This document shows, in pieces, positions 41,833 through 50,559 of a stretch of DNA of 64,000 bases (positions are counted from its first letter, which is position 1; every line of letters begins with the position of its first letter). This stretch comes from Acetobacteraceae bacterium. Lineage in GTDB: Bacteria; Pseudomonadota; Alphaproteobacteria; Acetobacterales; Acetobacteraceae. Under the pieces are notes generated by a model. The model made no database searches. It was not told the origin of the DNA and saw only the letters and a list, made by a program, of their open reading frames with translations. The DNA lies in contig JAIXWG010000064.1 in the NCBI GenBank assembly GCA_027482245.1, positions 124,001 through 188,000 on the forward strand, written 5' to 3'. Position numbers and translations under genes: made by a program.

Positions 41833-42689
41833 CAGGCAGGCCGGGGTTCGGCCATCGGCGGGTCCGCCGCCAGCAGTCGCCGCCCTTCCGCCACCAGCCC
41901 CGCATCGCCCGCGCCGCCGCCGCCGCCATAGCCGGGGCGAAGATAGGCGAGGCAGGGGACGACGAGCCCCCGCATGAAGCCCGGCGATCCCAGCAGCGCC
42001 CACAGCAGCCGCAGGCGCCGACGCCAGGGCAGCCGCCCGCCGCCGGGCTGCAGGATCATCGCCACGTTCTGCAGCGCGAAGGTCGTCAACGCGGATACGG
42101 TGACCCAGAGACAGACGACGCGGGTGACATAGAGGCGCCACGCCGGGATGCCGAGCCGGGCCGCCCGCAGCACCTGCAGCGCCACCGACGCATGCTCCAC
42201 CTCCTCCAGCGCATGCCAGCGCCAGAGCCGCCGATAGGCCGGCGCGGCGCCATCCATCAGCGCGGGACGCTGCAGGATGAAGCGGGCCAGGGCGAAGGTC
42301 AGCTGCTCGATCGCGCAGGTGACGACCAGGCGCATGGCCGGGTCCTTGACGCTGCCGAGCAGCTTCGCCGCCTTCGCCTCCATCGCCGCCACATCGTGGC
42401 CGAGGCTGCGGAGCGCGTCGTTGTATCCCTCGTGCTCCCGCGTGTGGAAGGCTTCCTGCGCGGCGAAGGCCTGCATGGCCTCGATCAGCGCGGGGTCGGT
42501 GACATGCGGCTCGAAGGGGCGGAGGGAGCGGATGAAGAACCGCTCGCCCAGCGGCAGCAGCACCGCGAAGCCGTCGAACAGGGCGGACAGCACGGGATCG
42601 CCGCCGAGCCAGGCCCGGTCCGCATTCTCGCGGACGCCGAAGCGGAGGTTGCGCGGCAGGATGTCGTCGGGATGGCCGGCCTCAGTCAT
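41832..42689 (-). CDS. Metal-dependent hydrolase family protein (ferritin-like)
   Basis: A 285-residue, mostly helical protein of the PF10118 type. Carboxylate and His ligands are arranged as in di-iron ferritin-like folds: AAQEAFHTREHEGYN, IEQLTFALARF and HALEEVEHASVAL. One hydrophobic helix (VCLWVTVSALTTFALQN) may touch the membrane. The family is named a hydrolase, but its reaction is poorly known. ATG 42689 (MTEAGHPDD) is preferred over ATG 42707. It forms a two-gene operon with the methyltransferase. Confidence 0.8.
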   Translation of the reverse strand: MTEAGHPDDILPRNLRFGVRENADRAWLGGDPVLSALFDGFAVLLPLGERFFIRSLRPFEPHVTDPALIEAMQAFAAQEAFHTREHEGYNDALRSLGHDVAAMEAKAAKLLGSVKDPAMRLVVTCAIEQLTFALARFILQRPALMDGAAPAYRRLWRWHALEEVEHASVALQVLRAARLGIPAWRLYVTRVVCLWVTVSALTTFALQNVAMILQPGGGRLPWRRRLRLLWALLGSPGFMRGLVVPCLAYLRPGYGGGGGAGDAGLVAEGRRLLAADPPMAEPRPA

Positions 42690-42774
42690 CCGGCATCTCC
42701 GGTGCAAGGTCTACTGCCTGCCTTCTTACCGGAGCGCCGCCCACCGGGCAATGAAGTCCGGGGCGGCGCCTGCC

Positions 42775-43752
42775 TCAGCTTTCCGGCCGCACGCCGAGCC
42801 GCCGGATCAGCCCGCCCCAGCGCTCGATCTCCGCCTTCTGCAGCGCGGCGAAATCGGCGGGGCTGCTGCCCACGGGCTCGAACCCCGCGGCTTCCAGGAT
42901 GCGGCGCTGGTCGGGGTTCTGCAGCGCGACGCGGGCTTCGGTCGCCAGGCGCGCGATACGGTCGGCGGGCATGCCGGCCGGGCCGAACAGGCCGATCCAG
43001 GCCACCACCGGCTCCCCGGGCGCGCCGGCTTCCCGCATCGTGGGCACGTCGGGCAGCTGGGGGATGCGATCCGGGCCGGTGACCGCCAGCGCCCGCAGCG
43101 TCCCTTCCCGCACCTGGCCCGCCACGCCGGCGAGCGGCGCCATGAAGACCTGGATGCGCCCCGCCACCAGGTCCAGCACCGCCTGTGCGACGCCGCGATA
43201 GGAGACGTGCTCCGCCTGGAAGCGCTCCGCCGCCGCCAGGTCCTCGGTCGCGAGGTGGGACAGCGTGCCGGGCCCGGTGGAGCCGTAGTTCAGCTTGCCC
43301 GGATTGGCGCGAGCGTAGTCGAACAGCTCCCGCACCGTCCGCGCGGGGACGGAGGGATGCACCACCAGCACGAACGGCAGCCGCGCGAGCAGCGAGATGG
43401 GGGCGAGGTCCGTCGCCGGGTCGTAGCCCAGCGCGGGGTTCAGCACCTTGGCCGTGCTGCCCGGCCCGCCGATCGTGACCCCGATGGTGTGGCCATCCGT
43501 GGCGCGGGCCACGGCCTCCGTCCCGATCGCGCCGCCGCCGCCCGCGCGGTTGTCCACCACGAAGGGCTGGCCGAAGGCGGTGGCGAAATGGCCGGTGACG
43601 GCGCGCGCCGCCATGTCTGGCGTCGATCCGCCAGGGAAGGCGACGATGACGCGCACCGGCCGGTCCGGCCAGGCGGGCTGGGCTGCGGACCATCGCGGCG
43701 CGGTGGCAAGGGCGGCCGTCGCGGCGACGAGGCCTCGGCGGGTCAGGCGCAT
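42775..43752 (-). CDS. Bug/TctC family substrate-binding protein
   Basis: A 325-residue periplasmic receptor: signal peptide from MRLTRRGLVAATAALA to WSAAQ, then WPDRPVRVIVAFPGGSTPD, NRAGGGGAIGTEAVA, YGSTGPGTLSHLA and VAWIGLFGPAGMP, all typical of the Bug fold. The twin Arg before a hydrophobic stretch would allow Tat export. ATG 43752 is the clear start. HMG-CoA lyase and CaiB-type genes upstream suggest it may bind a carboxylate that enters CoA metabolism. No tctAB genes nearby. Confidence 0.9.
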   Translation of the reverse strand: MRLTRRGLVAATAALATAPRWSAAQPAWPDRPVRVIVAFPGGSTPDMAARAVTGHFATAFGQPFVVDNRAGGGGAIGTEAVARATDGHTIGVTIGGPGSTAKVLNPALGYDPATDLAPISLLARLPFVLVVHPSVPARTVRELFDYARANPGKLNYGSTGPGTLSHLATEDLAAAERFQAEHVSYRGVAQAVLDLVAGRIQVFMAPLAGVAGQVREGTLRALAVTGPDRIPQLPDVPTMREAGAPGEPVVAWIGLFGPAGMPADRIARLATEARVALQNPDQRRILEAAGFEPVGSSPADFAALQKAEIERWGGLIRRLGVRPES

Positions 43753-43828
43753 GGAGAATCCTCCCGGAATGTTGGGCGGAGAATGCCCTGCCAGCCGCGT
43801 CCTGTCAGCGGCCCGCCGCGGAGCGGCC

Positions 43829-44341
43829 TCAGCGACCCGCCATGGCCATCCGGGCATGCACGAAACCCCGGGCCGGGAAGGCGGTGGTGCCGAGGTCGTT
43901 GATGCGGGGATACCAGACGCGGACCAGCGACCAGTCATTGCGGTCGGAGACATCGACCACGCGCTGGTCGGTCGCGATCCGCCCGCGCGCGGCGCCCGAC
44001 GCCCAGTTGGCGTGGTCCACCAGCACCTCCCGGCTGTTCACCACGCGGGTGACGACGGACAGGTGCCCGGAGGGCATCCGCGCGGTGCGGTTGATGACGA
44101 GCACGCTGCCCGGCCGCGGCGCCCGCCCCCGGTCATACCGCCCCGCCGCCGCGTCCCACCATTGCCAGGCATCGCCCGCCAGGCTGATGCCGGACCGTGC
44201 CCGCGCATAGGGCACGCAGGAAATGGGCTCGCCGAGTTCCGGCCTGTGCGGCGCCAGCGCGCCCGTCGCCGGGCCAGCCTGGCGGGAGGACCCGCAGGCG
44301 GCCAGGCCCAGCAGCAGCAGCATGGCAAGGACGGCACGCAT
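43829..44341 (-). CDS. CHAP domain lipoprotein
   Basis: A 170-residue protein with the lipobox LAACG (Cys16). The CHAP amidase-like core has the likely nucleophile Cys in ISCVPYARARSG, the His in SGHLSVVTRVV and VDHANW. DAWQWWDAA is the usual family helix. It probably cleaves peptidoglycan amide bonds from an outer-membrane anchor. The gene stands alone between the HMG-CoA lyase and Bug genes, on the same strand as both. Confidence 0.82.
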   Translation of the reverse strand: MRAVLAMLLLLGLAACGSSRQAGPATGALAPHRPELGEPISCVPYARARSGISLAGDAWQWWDAAAGRYDRGRAPRPGSVLVINRTARMPSGHLSVVTRVVNSREVLVDHANWASGAARGRIATDQRVVDVSDRNDWSLVRVWYPRINDLGTTAFPARGFVHARMAMAGR

Positions 44342-44384
44342 GCGCTTGTTCTAGCGCCGCAATCAGGGCGGCGCCACGGCGATG

Positions 44385-45293
44385 TCAGGCGGCGCGCGCC
44401 GCCGGCACCGCGCGCATCCGCCCACCGGGCAGAGCGCCCGGGATGGCGGCGGCGTAGTCGGCGGCGGCCAGCAGCGCCGTCCAGTCGATGCCCGTGGCGA
44501 CGCCCATGCGCCGCATCAGCCAGGCCACGTCCTCCGTCGCCACATTCCCGGTGGCGCCCGGCGCGAAGGGGCAGCCGCCGAGCCCGCCCGCGGCGCTGTC
44601 GATCACGCGGCACCCGGCCTCCCAGGCCGCCGCGCAGTTGGCGACGCCCATGCCGTAGGTGTCATGCCCGTGGAAGGCCATGCGCGGCTTGCCGTCTGCA
44701 CCCGGCCAGGACCGGATCGCATGGTCGAAGACGCGCCCCGCCTGGTCCGGCGCCGCATTGCCGGTGGTGTCGCAGATCGCGATCTCGATGGTGGGATCGA
44801 GCGCCACGACGCGCTCCACCCAGTCCAGCGCATCCCGCTCCGGCACCACGCCCTCGAACGGGCAGTGGAAGGCGCAGGAGAGGTTGAACCGCACCTTCAT
44901 CCCGGACGCCACCGCATCCCGCACGATGCCGGAGAGGTCGGCGAAGCTCTCCTCGCAGCTGCGATTCACATTGGCCTTGTTGTGGCTTTCCGTGACGGAC
45001 ATGAAGACGCCAACCCGATGCGCCCCGGCGTCGCGCGCCATCTCGAACCCCTTGCGGTTCGGCGCCAGCACCGTGCATTCCAGCCCCGGCAGGGCGAGGG
45101 CCGCCTTCAGCACCGCGCCGGTATCCGCCATCTGCGGCACGGCCTTCGGGTTGACGAAGCTGCCGACCTCCATCCGCCGCAGCCCGGCGGCGTGCAGCTT
45201 CCGGACGAGTTCGATCTTCGTCTCCGTCGCCACGAAGGGCCCGATGGATTGCAGGCCGTCGCGCGGCGCGACCTCGGAAATCACGGCGTCCAT
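44385..45293 (-). CDS. Hydroxymethylglutaryl-CoA lyase
   Basis: A 302-residue TIM-barrel lyase. EVAPRDGLQS binds the metal and substrate, FHGHDTYGMGVAN carries the His ligands, and GGLGGCPFAPGATGNVATEDV is the HMG-CoA lyase signature with the catalytic Cys. It splits HMG-CoA into acetyl-CoA and acetoacetate, as in leucine breakdown, though paralogues next to CaiB genes may act on citramalyl-CoA-like thioesters. ATG 45293 lies 4 bp after the CaiB gene stop. Confidence 0.9.
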   Translation of the reverse strand: MDAVISEVAPRDGLQSIGPFVATETKIELVRKLHAAGLRRMEVGSFVNPKAVPQMADTGAVLKAALALPGLECTVLAPNRKGFEMARDAGAHRVGVFMSVTESHNKANVNRSCEESFADLSGIVRDAVASGMKVRFNLSCAFHCPFEGVVPERDALDWVERVVALDPTIEIAICDTTGNAAPDQAGRVFDHAIRSWPGADGKPRMAFHGHDTYGMGVANCAAAWEAGCRVIDSAAGGLGGCPFAPGATGNVATEDVAWLMRRMGVATGIDWTALLAAADYAAAIPGALPGGRMRAVPAARAA

Positions 45294-45297
45294 GGCG

Positions 45298-46482
45298 TCA
45301 TTCCTCTCCCAGCAATTCACGGAACACATGGTCGTTGTGCGCGCCGACCGCGGGCCCCGTCCAGCGCACCATCTCGCGCGGCGCGATGCCGTCGAAGCGG
45401 AAGGGCGCGGCGGGGTGCAGCAGCGTCTCCCCCACCAGCGGGTCTGCCACTTCCATCACCGTCTGCCGCGCGCGGAAATGCGGATCCTCCGCGCAGTCGC
45501 GCATGTCGTAGAGGCGGGAGCACGGCACATCCACCGCCTCCAGCCTCTCCTGCGCCTCCGCCGCCGGCAGGGTCCGCGTCCATTCGCCGATCGCGGCATC
45601 CAGTTCCTTCGCGTTCGCGCAGCGGCCGCGATTGTCGGCCATGCGCGGGTCGTCGCGCAGGTCCTCCCGCCCGATCAGCGTCATCAGCCGGTGGTAGATC
45701 AGGTCCGAATTGCCCGCCACGCACAGCCACTTCCCGTCGGCGCAGAGATAGGTGTTGGTCGGCGCCGCCGTCAGGATCGCCGATCCCGCGGGCTGCCGGA
45801 TCGCCCCCGTCAGCCCGTATTCCGGCAGCATCCCCTCCATCAGCGAGAAGACGGAGGAGACGAGATCGACATCGATCACCCGCCCCTTCGCCGCCGGATC
45901 GCCCTTCACGCCCCAGCAGGCCGACGCCACCGCGAGCGCCGCATACATCCCCGCCAGGTCGTCGCTGATGGAAACGCCGCAGCGCGGCGGCGCGTGTTCC
46001 GTGACGCCCGGCGTCGCCGTCAGGTGGCGCAGCCCGCCCATCGCCTCCCCGATCGCGCCGAAGGCGGGCTTGTCGCGATAGGGGCCGTCCTGCCCGTAGC
46101 CGGAGACGCGCGCGATGATCAGGCGCGGATTCGCGTCATGCAGCGCCGCCGGCCCCAGCCCGATCCGTTCCAGGTAGCCGGGACGGAAATTCTCCACCAG
46201 CGCATCGGCCCGCGCACACAGCTTCCGCAGCCGCTCCCGCCCGTCCGGCTTCTTCAGGTCCAGCGTGACGGAGAGCTTGTTGCGGCCATGGATGCTGAAC
46301 CAGACGGGATGGCCATTGTGCCGGCTGCCCCAGCCGCGGATCGGGTCGCCCTCCGGCGGCTCCACCTTGATGACCTCGGCACCGAGATCGGCCAGCAGCC
46401 GCGTGGCGAAGGGGCCGGCGATGTAGTGGCCGAGTTCCACCACCTTAAGGCCCGACAGGGGCAGGTTCCGCGGCGTCGTCAT
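45298..46482 (-). CDS. CaiB/BaiF family CoA transferase
   Basis: A 394-residue class III CoA transferase. LSGLKVVELGHYIAGPFATRLLADLGAEVIKVEPPEGDP is the N-terminal CoA-binding region, with the NKLSVTLDLKKPDGR and VENFRPG motifs. The likely catalytic Asp is in SISDDLAGMYAAL. It moves CoA between carboxylic acids. It is translated just ahead of the lyase, so together they probably activate and cleave a dicarboxylic or hydroxy acid. ATG 46482 is used, as the open frame upstream lacks family similarity. Confidence 0.9.
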   Translation of the reverse strand: MTTPRNLPLSGLKVVELGHYIAGPFATRLLADLGAEVIKVEPPEGDPIRGWGSRHNGHPVWFSIHGRNKLSVTLDLKKPDGRERLRKLCARADALVENFRPGYLERIGLGPAALHDANPRLIIARVSGYGQDGPYRDKPAFGAIGEAMGGLRHLTATPGVTEHAPPRCGVSISDDLAGMYAALAVASACWGVKGDPAAKGRVIDVDLVSSVFSLMEGMLPEYGLTGAIRQPAGSAILTAAPTNTYLCADGKWLCVAGNSDLIYHRLMTLIGREDLRDDPRMADNRGRCANAKELDAAIGEWTRTLPAAEAQERLEAVDVPCSRLYDMRDCAEDPHFRARQTVMEVADPLVGETLLHPAAPFRFDGIAPREMVRWTGPAVGAHNDHVFRELLGEE

Positions 46483-46722
46483 TCGCTTCCTCGTCCCGGC
46501 ATGCAGATGCTCCTTACCGCAAAGCGTCCGCGCCGCCACCGGACGGGGCCGCATCGGTGCTCACGCGAAATCGATCGACATCCGCGAAAAGATGCGCCCC
46601 TGGAAAGGATCGAGAAACCACGCCAGGCGATAACACCCTCGGGTTGCCGATCTTCGCAGCCCGTCTCTCCCTCCCGGGTGCCGGCCACTTCCCCCCGATC
46701 TTGCCGGCGCCCACCAACTTGA

Positions 46723-46755
46723 GCCGGGGCTTCCCAAGGAAGCTCCGGCTTTTTC
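46723..46755 (+). terminator. Orphan intrinsic terminator on the plus strand
   Basis: A 12-bp stem GCCGGGGCTTCC/GGAAGCTCCGGC (46723-46734, 46738-46749, one G-U) with a 3-base loop is followed by TTTTTCTT. The tail exists only on the plus strand, yet both flanking genes are on the minus strand. It therefore ends an unannotated plus-strand transcript, most simply a small RNA from about 46500-46560 onward. The 46483-46722 stretch holds no convincing gene. Confidence 0.6.
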
Positions 46756-46758
46756 TTG

Positions 46759-47883
46759 TCACCCGTCCCGGCCCAGCCAGGCCACCAGCAACGCCGCCGC
46801 GGACAGGAACAGGCCTGCGCCGAAGACGGCGGCATGGCTGTCCCCCGTCGCGGCGAAGAGCCCGGCCAGCGCGAAGGCGGTGCCCGCCTGGCCGATCGCA
46901 TAGCCCGCCGTCGCCCGGACCCAGATGACGGAAGCCTGCACGCCCGCAACCTCCCGCGCTGCCACCAGCGTCACCGCCGTGGCGCCGACGCCGGCAAAGC
47001 CACCCAGCGGCGCAGCCAGCAGCAGGGCCGGCCACCAGGGCACCAGCGCGGCCGCCAGCGCCGCCACCTGCACCGCCATCCAGGCCGGCAGCGCGCGACG
47101 CCCGCCGATGCGCCCCGCGATCCGCCCGCCGAGCAGAGTGCCCGCCATCGCCCCGGCGCCGAACAGCACCCAGACCAAGCTGCCCGCCGTGACCGCCAGC
47201 CCCCGCCCCCGCACCGCCAAATCCGCCAGATAGACCATCGGCGCCACCATCCCCGCACCGGACAGCCCATAGGCCAGCAGCAGCCGCACCGCCCGCGGCA
47301 CCGCCTCTCCGGGCCCGGGCGCCGGCACAGCGGCGGGGTTCGGCCACCAGGGACGCACCACCAGCCAGATCGCCAGCACGGCGACCGCCAGGCCAAGCCA
47401 CGCCACCGGCAGCCCGCCCCCCAGCAGCAGCGGCACCAGCAGCCCCGCCAGCATGACGCCGGTGCCCGCCCCGGCCATGACCATGCCGCCCGCCAGGCCC
47501 CGCGCCTCCGCCGGCACGCTCGCCTGGACTGAGGGGCCGGACAGCGCCATCAGGAAGCCGCCCGCCACACCTGCCAGCGCGCGCCACAGGCAGAACCAGG
47601 CAAGCCCGGCCTGCAGGGCACAGGCGGCGAAGGACAGTGCGGCCAGCGCCATGCCCGCATCCAGCGCCCGCGGCACGCCGACCCGCCGCGCGAGCCCCCG
47701 CCCCGCCATCACGCCGCCGAGGTAGCCCGCAAGGTTCGCCGCGCCGAGCAGCCCACCGCCCCCGCCATCCACCCAGCCTGCCGCCACCATGGCCGGGAAG
47801 AGCGGCACATAGGCGAAGCGGGCGAGCCCGATGCTGGCGAAGATCGCCCCCCAGCCCGCGACCGCCGGCCGCCACCAGGTCAT
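46759..47883 (-). CDS. YbfB/YjiJ family MFS transporter
   Basis: A 374-residue protein with about 11-12 hydrophobic spans, beginning GWGAIFASIGLARFAYVPLFP, the typical YbfB/YjiJ start, with PAEARGLAGGMVMAGAGTGVML as a mid-protein conserved loop. The substrate is unknown. The start is ATG 47883. Very high Ala/Gly content follows from the base composition. It is downstream of a small secreted protein gene on the same strand (15 bp gap). Confidence 0.87.
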   Translation of the reverse strand: MTWWRPAVAGWGAIFASIGLARFAYVPLFPAMVAAGWVDGGGGGLLGAANLAGYLGGVMAGRGLARRVGVPRALDAGMALAALSFAACALQAGLAWFCLWRALAGVAGGFLMALSGPSVQASVPAEARGLAGGMVMAGAGTGVMLAGLLVPLLLGGGLPVAWLGLAVAVLAIWLVVRPWWPNPAAVPAPGPGEAVPRAVRLLLAYGLSGAGMVAPMVYLADLAVRGRGLAVTAGSLVWVLFGAGAMAGTLLGGRIAGRIGGRRALPAWMAVQVAALAAALVPWWPALLLAAPLGGFAGVGATAVTLVAAREVAGVQASVIWVRATAGYAIGQAGTAFALAGLFAATGDSHAAVFGAGLFLSAAALLVAWLGRDG

Positions 47884-47898
47884 GACGAAGGGCGGGTC

Positions 47899-48153
47899 CT
47901 AGCCCCCTTGGGCGTGCACGGCCCGCAGCGCGCGGCGCAGCTTGGCGATGCCGGTGCGGATATGGCCGCTGTCACACAGCCGGAGCCCCTCCGCCGCCAG
48001 GGCCATCGCCTGCTGGTCCGCCCCCTGCTGGGTCGTGAGCCGCGCCGCCAGCAGCCCGCAATATTCGGGGCTGTCGGTCGTGACGCGCAGCGGCTGGTCG
48101 GCGATGGCGGGGGCAGCCAGGGCGACACCGAGGAGGAGGGACGGCAAGCGCAT
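47899..48153 (-). CDS. Small secreted protein, unknown function
   Basis: An 84-residue protein with a signal peptide (LPSLLLGVALAAPAIA) and a mature part of about 66 residues. It contains two cysteines, in SPEYCGLLAARL and GLRLCDSGHIRTGIAKLRRAL. The spacing resembles small conserved periplasmic proteins of alphaproteobacteria without assigned function. ATG 48153 gives the signal; the frame runs further upstream without similarity. It lies downstream of the two-component kinase gene and just before the MFS gene. Confidence 0.65.
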   Translation of the reverse strand: MRLPSLLLGVALAAPAIADQPLRVTTDSPEYCGLLAARLTTQQGADQQAMALAAEGLRLCDSGHIRTGIAKLRRALRAVHAQGG

Positions 48154-48253
48154 GCCCGGATCATGGCAAACACCACCCGGGTCCAGCGGTGGCCTGCCCG
48201 TGAAAGTGCCGTCATTCGGCTGTCCGATCGCGCAACGGTCCTGCCCCGCCGCC

Positions 48254-49654
48254 TCATCCCGCCGGCAGGCGCAGCCGGACGGTGAGCCCCGGCGGCTGGC
48301 GCCCGCGCTCCGTATCCTCCAGCACCACCTGCCCGCCATGCAGCGCCACCACCGCCCGCACCAGCGACAGGCCAAGCCCCGATCCCGGCGTGTTGCGGGA
48401 GGTGTCGGCCCGGAAGAACCGTTCCCCGGCGCGGGCGCGATCATCGGGCGCCAGGCCCGGCCCGCTGTCCGCCACGGCGATCTCCACCAGCCCCTCCAGC
48501 ACCCGCGCGGACAGCGCCACGCGGCCGCCATCCGGGGTGAACTTCAAGGCGTTGTCGAGCAGGTTCGCCACCGCCTGCAGCAGCAAGTCGCGGTCGCCGA
48601 CCAGGTTCAGCGCCTCCGGCAGATCGACCGCCAGTTCCTGCTCCCGCGCCTCCGCCGCCGCGCCGTAGAGGTCCGCCGCATCGGCCAGGGTCGGCACCAT
48701 GTCCACCGGCGCGAAGGCGGCGCGGCGGGCGCCGGCCTCCACCTCCGCGATGCGCAGCACCGCCTTGAAGACGCGGGCGATGCCGTCGAGGTCCGCGATC
48801 CCCTGCTCCACCGCCGCGCGCAGCGCATCCTCATCCGCCGCGTCGCCCAGCGCCTCCTCCAGCTTCGCCCGCGCGCGGGCGATGGGGGTGCGCAGGTCAT
48901 GCGCGATGGCGTCGGAGACGCCCCGCACGCCCTCCATCAGCGTCGCGATGCGGTCCAGCATGGCATTCATCGTCATGCCGAGGCGGTCGAACTCGTCCTG
49001 CCGTTCGGAGAGCGGCACGCGGCGGGACAGGTCGCCGGCCGCGATCGCCGCCGCCGTGCCGTAGACCGGCATCAGCCGCCGCTCCAGCGACCGCCGCAGC
49101 AGCCAGGCGCCCAGCAGCGCGATGGCGGCGGAGGAGGAGGCCGCCCAGGCGATGCCCTCGCTCAGCAGCCCGCGCAGGCGCAGCTTTTCCGCGACATCGC
49201 GCCCGACCAGCAGGCGGTGCTGGTCCGGCAGCTCGACGCGCAGCATCCGCGCCTCGCTCTCCGTCCCGTCGCGCAGCAGGGGCATGCGGATCCAGGGCGC
49301 GTCCCCCTGCGCCTCCGCTGGCCAGACGGCGAGGTTGCCGGCCAGCACGCGGCGATCCGGCGTCAGCAGCAGATAGAGGCTCTCATTCTGCACATCGAGG
49401 GCGAGCCGGTCCTCGATGGCCGCGACCAGGCCGGTCAGCCCCGCATCGCGCTGGCGCTCCACCAGCGCGGTGGCATCGGCGCGGATGGCGGCATCAGTCT
49501 GCCGGTCCAGCGCGCCAGCGGTGTTCCACCACAGCACCACCGCGGCCGCCGTGGCGGCGGCGGCGAACATGGCGGTGAACAGCAGCGCGAAGCGGCCCGA
49601 TGCGCTGCGCAGCAGGCCGATCAGCGGCAGGTTGGCGGGGGAGGCAGTGGGCAC
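48254..49654 (-). CDS. Two-component sensor histidine kinase
   Basis: A 466-residue inner-membrane kinase: a first span near residues 20-42, a periplasmic loop of about 110 residues, a second span near 160-180, HAMP, a HisKA box VSDAIAHDLRTPIARARAKL, then NLLDNALKFTP, DSGPGLAPDD and GSGLGLSLVRAVV. It resembles QseC/CusS/PhoQ-like kinases. The start is GTG 49654 (or 49657) because GGAGGA lies just in front. It follows its response regulator gene by 133 bp on the same strand. Confidence 0.88.
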   Translation of the reverse strand: MPTASPANLPLIGLLRSASGRFALLFTAMFAAAATAAAVVLWWNTAGALDRQTDAAIRADATALVERQRDAGLTGLVAAIEDRLALDVQNESLYLLLTPDRRVLAGNLAVWPAEAQGDAPWIRMPLLRDGTESEARMLRVELPDQHRLLVGRDVAEKLRLRGLLSEGIAWAASSSAAIALLGAWLLRRSLERRLMPVYGTAAAIAAGDLSRRVPLSERQDEFDRLGMTMNAMLDRIATLMEGVRGVSDAIAHDLRTPIARARAKLEEALGDAADEDALRAAVEQGIADLDGIARVFKAVLRIAEVEAGARRAAFAPVDMVPTLADAADLYGAAAEAREQELAVDLPEALNLVGDRDLLLQAVANLLDNALKFTPDGGRVALSARVLEGLVEIAVADSGPGLAPDDRARAGERFFRADTSRNTPGSGLGLSLVRAVVALHGGQVVLEDTERGRQPPGLTVRLRLPAG

Positions 49655-49787
49655 CACGAATCCTCCGGGGCAGAACGGCACCCGGCGCACGCCGAAGGCG
49701 GGCGAGCGCCCGGATGGGCGCCGCCGCCCCTGCGGCGAGCCAAGCGGCCAGCGGCCGCGCCCGGCGCCTGAGGGCCTGGAACGATCC

Positions 49788-50468
49788 TCAGGCTTCGGCG
49801 CGGATCATGTAGCCGGCGTTGCGCACGGTATGGATCAGCGGCTTGTCGAAGCCCTTGTCCAGCTTGTGGCGCAGGCGGCTGACATGCACGTCGATGACGT
49901 TGGTCTGCGGGTCGAAATGGTAGTCCCAGACCTTCTCCAGCAGCATGGTCCGCGTCACCACCTGGCCGGCATGGCGCATCAGGTGCTCCAGCAGGCGGAA
50001 TTCGCGCGGCTGCACATCCACCTTGCGCCCGCCCCGCGTCACGGTGCGCGACAGCAGGTCGAGCTCCAGGTCCGCGACCTTCAGCCGCGTCGTCGGCACC
50101 TCCGCCGCCGGGCGGCGGCCCAGCGCCTCCACCCGCGCCAGCAGTTCGGCGAAGGCGAAAGGCTTCGTCAGGTAGTCGTCGCCGCCGGCCTTCAGGCCCT
50201 TCACGCGCTCATCGACCGCATTCAGCGCGGAGAGGAACAGCACGGGCGTCCGGTTGCCCTGGCCGCGCAGCGTCTCCACCAGGCGCACGCCATCCACGCC
50301 GCCGGGCAGCATGCGGTCCAGGACCAGGACGTCGAAGCTCTCGGACGCCGCCATGAACAGCCCGTCACGGCCATTCGGCGCGTGCTCCACCGTATGCCCC
50401 GCCTCCTGCAGCCCCTTCTTCACGAAGCGGGCCACTTCGGCGTCGTCCTCCACCAGAAGGATTCTCAT
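49788..50468 (-). CDS. OmpR/PhoB family response regulator
   Basis: A 226-residue regulator. The receiver has the acidic pair VEDDAE, phospho-acceptor Asp51 in VLVLDRMLPGG, and YLTKPFAF. A winged-helix DNA-binding domain follows, with QPREFRLLEHLMRH and TNVIDVHVSRLRHKLD. It should control its own operon with the downstream kinase. Signal and target genes are unknown; the nearby proteases (C13, HtrA) and DsbD hint at envelope stress, which is speculative. ATG 50468. Confidence 0.93.
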   Translation of the reverse strand: MRILLVEDDAEVARFVKKGLQEAGHTVEHAPNGRDGLFMAASESFDVLVLDRMLPGGVDGVRLVETLRGQGNRTPVLFLSALNAVDERVKGLKAGGDDYLTKPFAFAELLARVEALGRRPAAEVPTTRLKVADLELDLLSRTVTRGGRKVDVQPREFRLLEHLMRHAGQVVTRTMLLEKVWDYHFDPQTNVIDVHVSRLRHKLDKGFDKPLIHTVRNAGYMIRAEA

Positions 50469-50498
50469 GCCGTTCGCACCAATCCAGAGAGATGCCGG

Positions 50499-50527
50499 AC
50501 ACTAATGCCGGGACCGCCCAGCGGCAA
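50499..50527 (-). promoter_or_regulatory. Predicted promoter of the two-component operon
   Basis: On the minus strand TTGCCG (50527-50522) and TAGTGT (50504-50499) are separated by 17 bp. Transcription would start near 50492, about 24 bases before the response-regulator ATG. Confidence 0.45.
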
Positions 50528-50559
50528 CGTCCCGGAAAGCAAGAGCTTACAGCGGGCTT

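Noticed and set aside
46557..46928. 123-codon plus-strand frame over the orphan terminator
   Set aside because: It runs through the terminator hairpin into the antisense of the MFS gene and is Pro/Arg-rich, so it is not protein-like.
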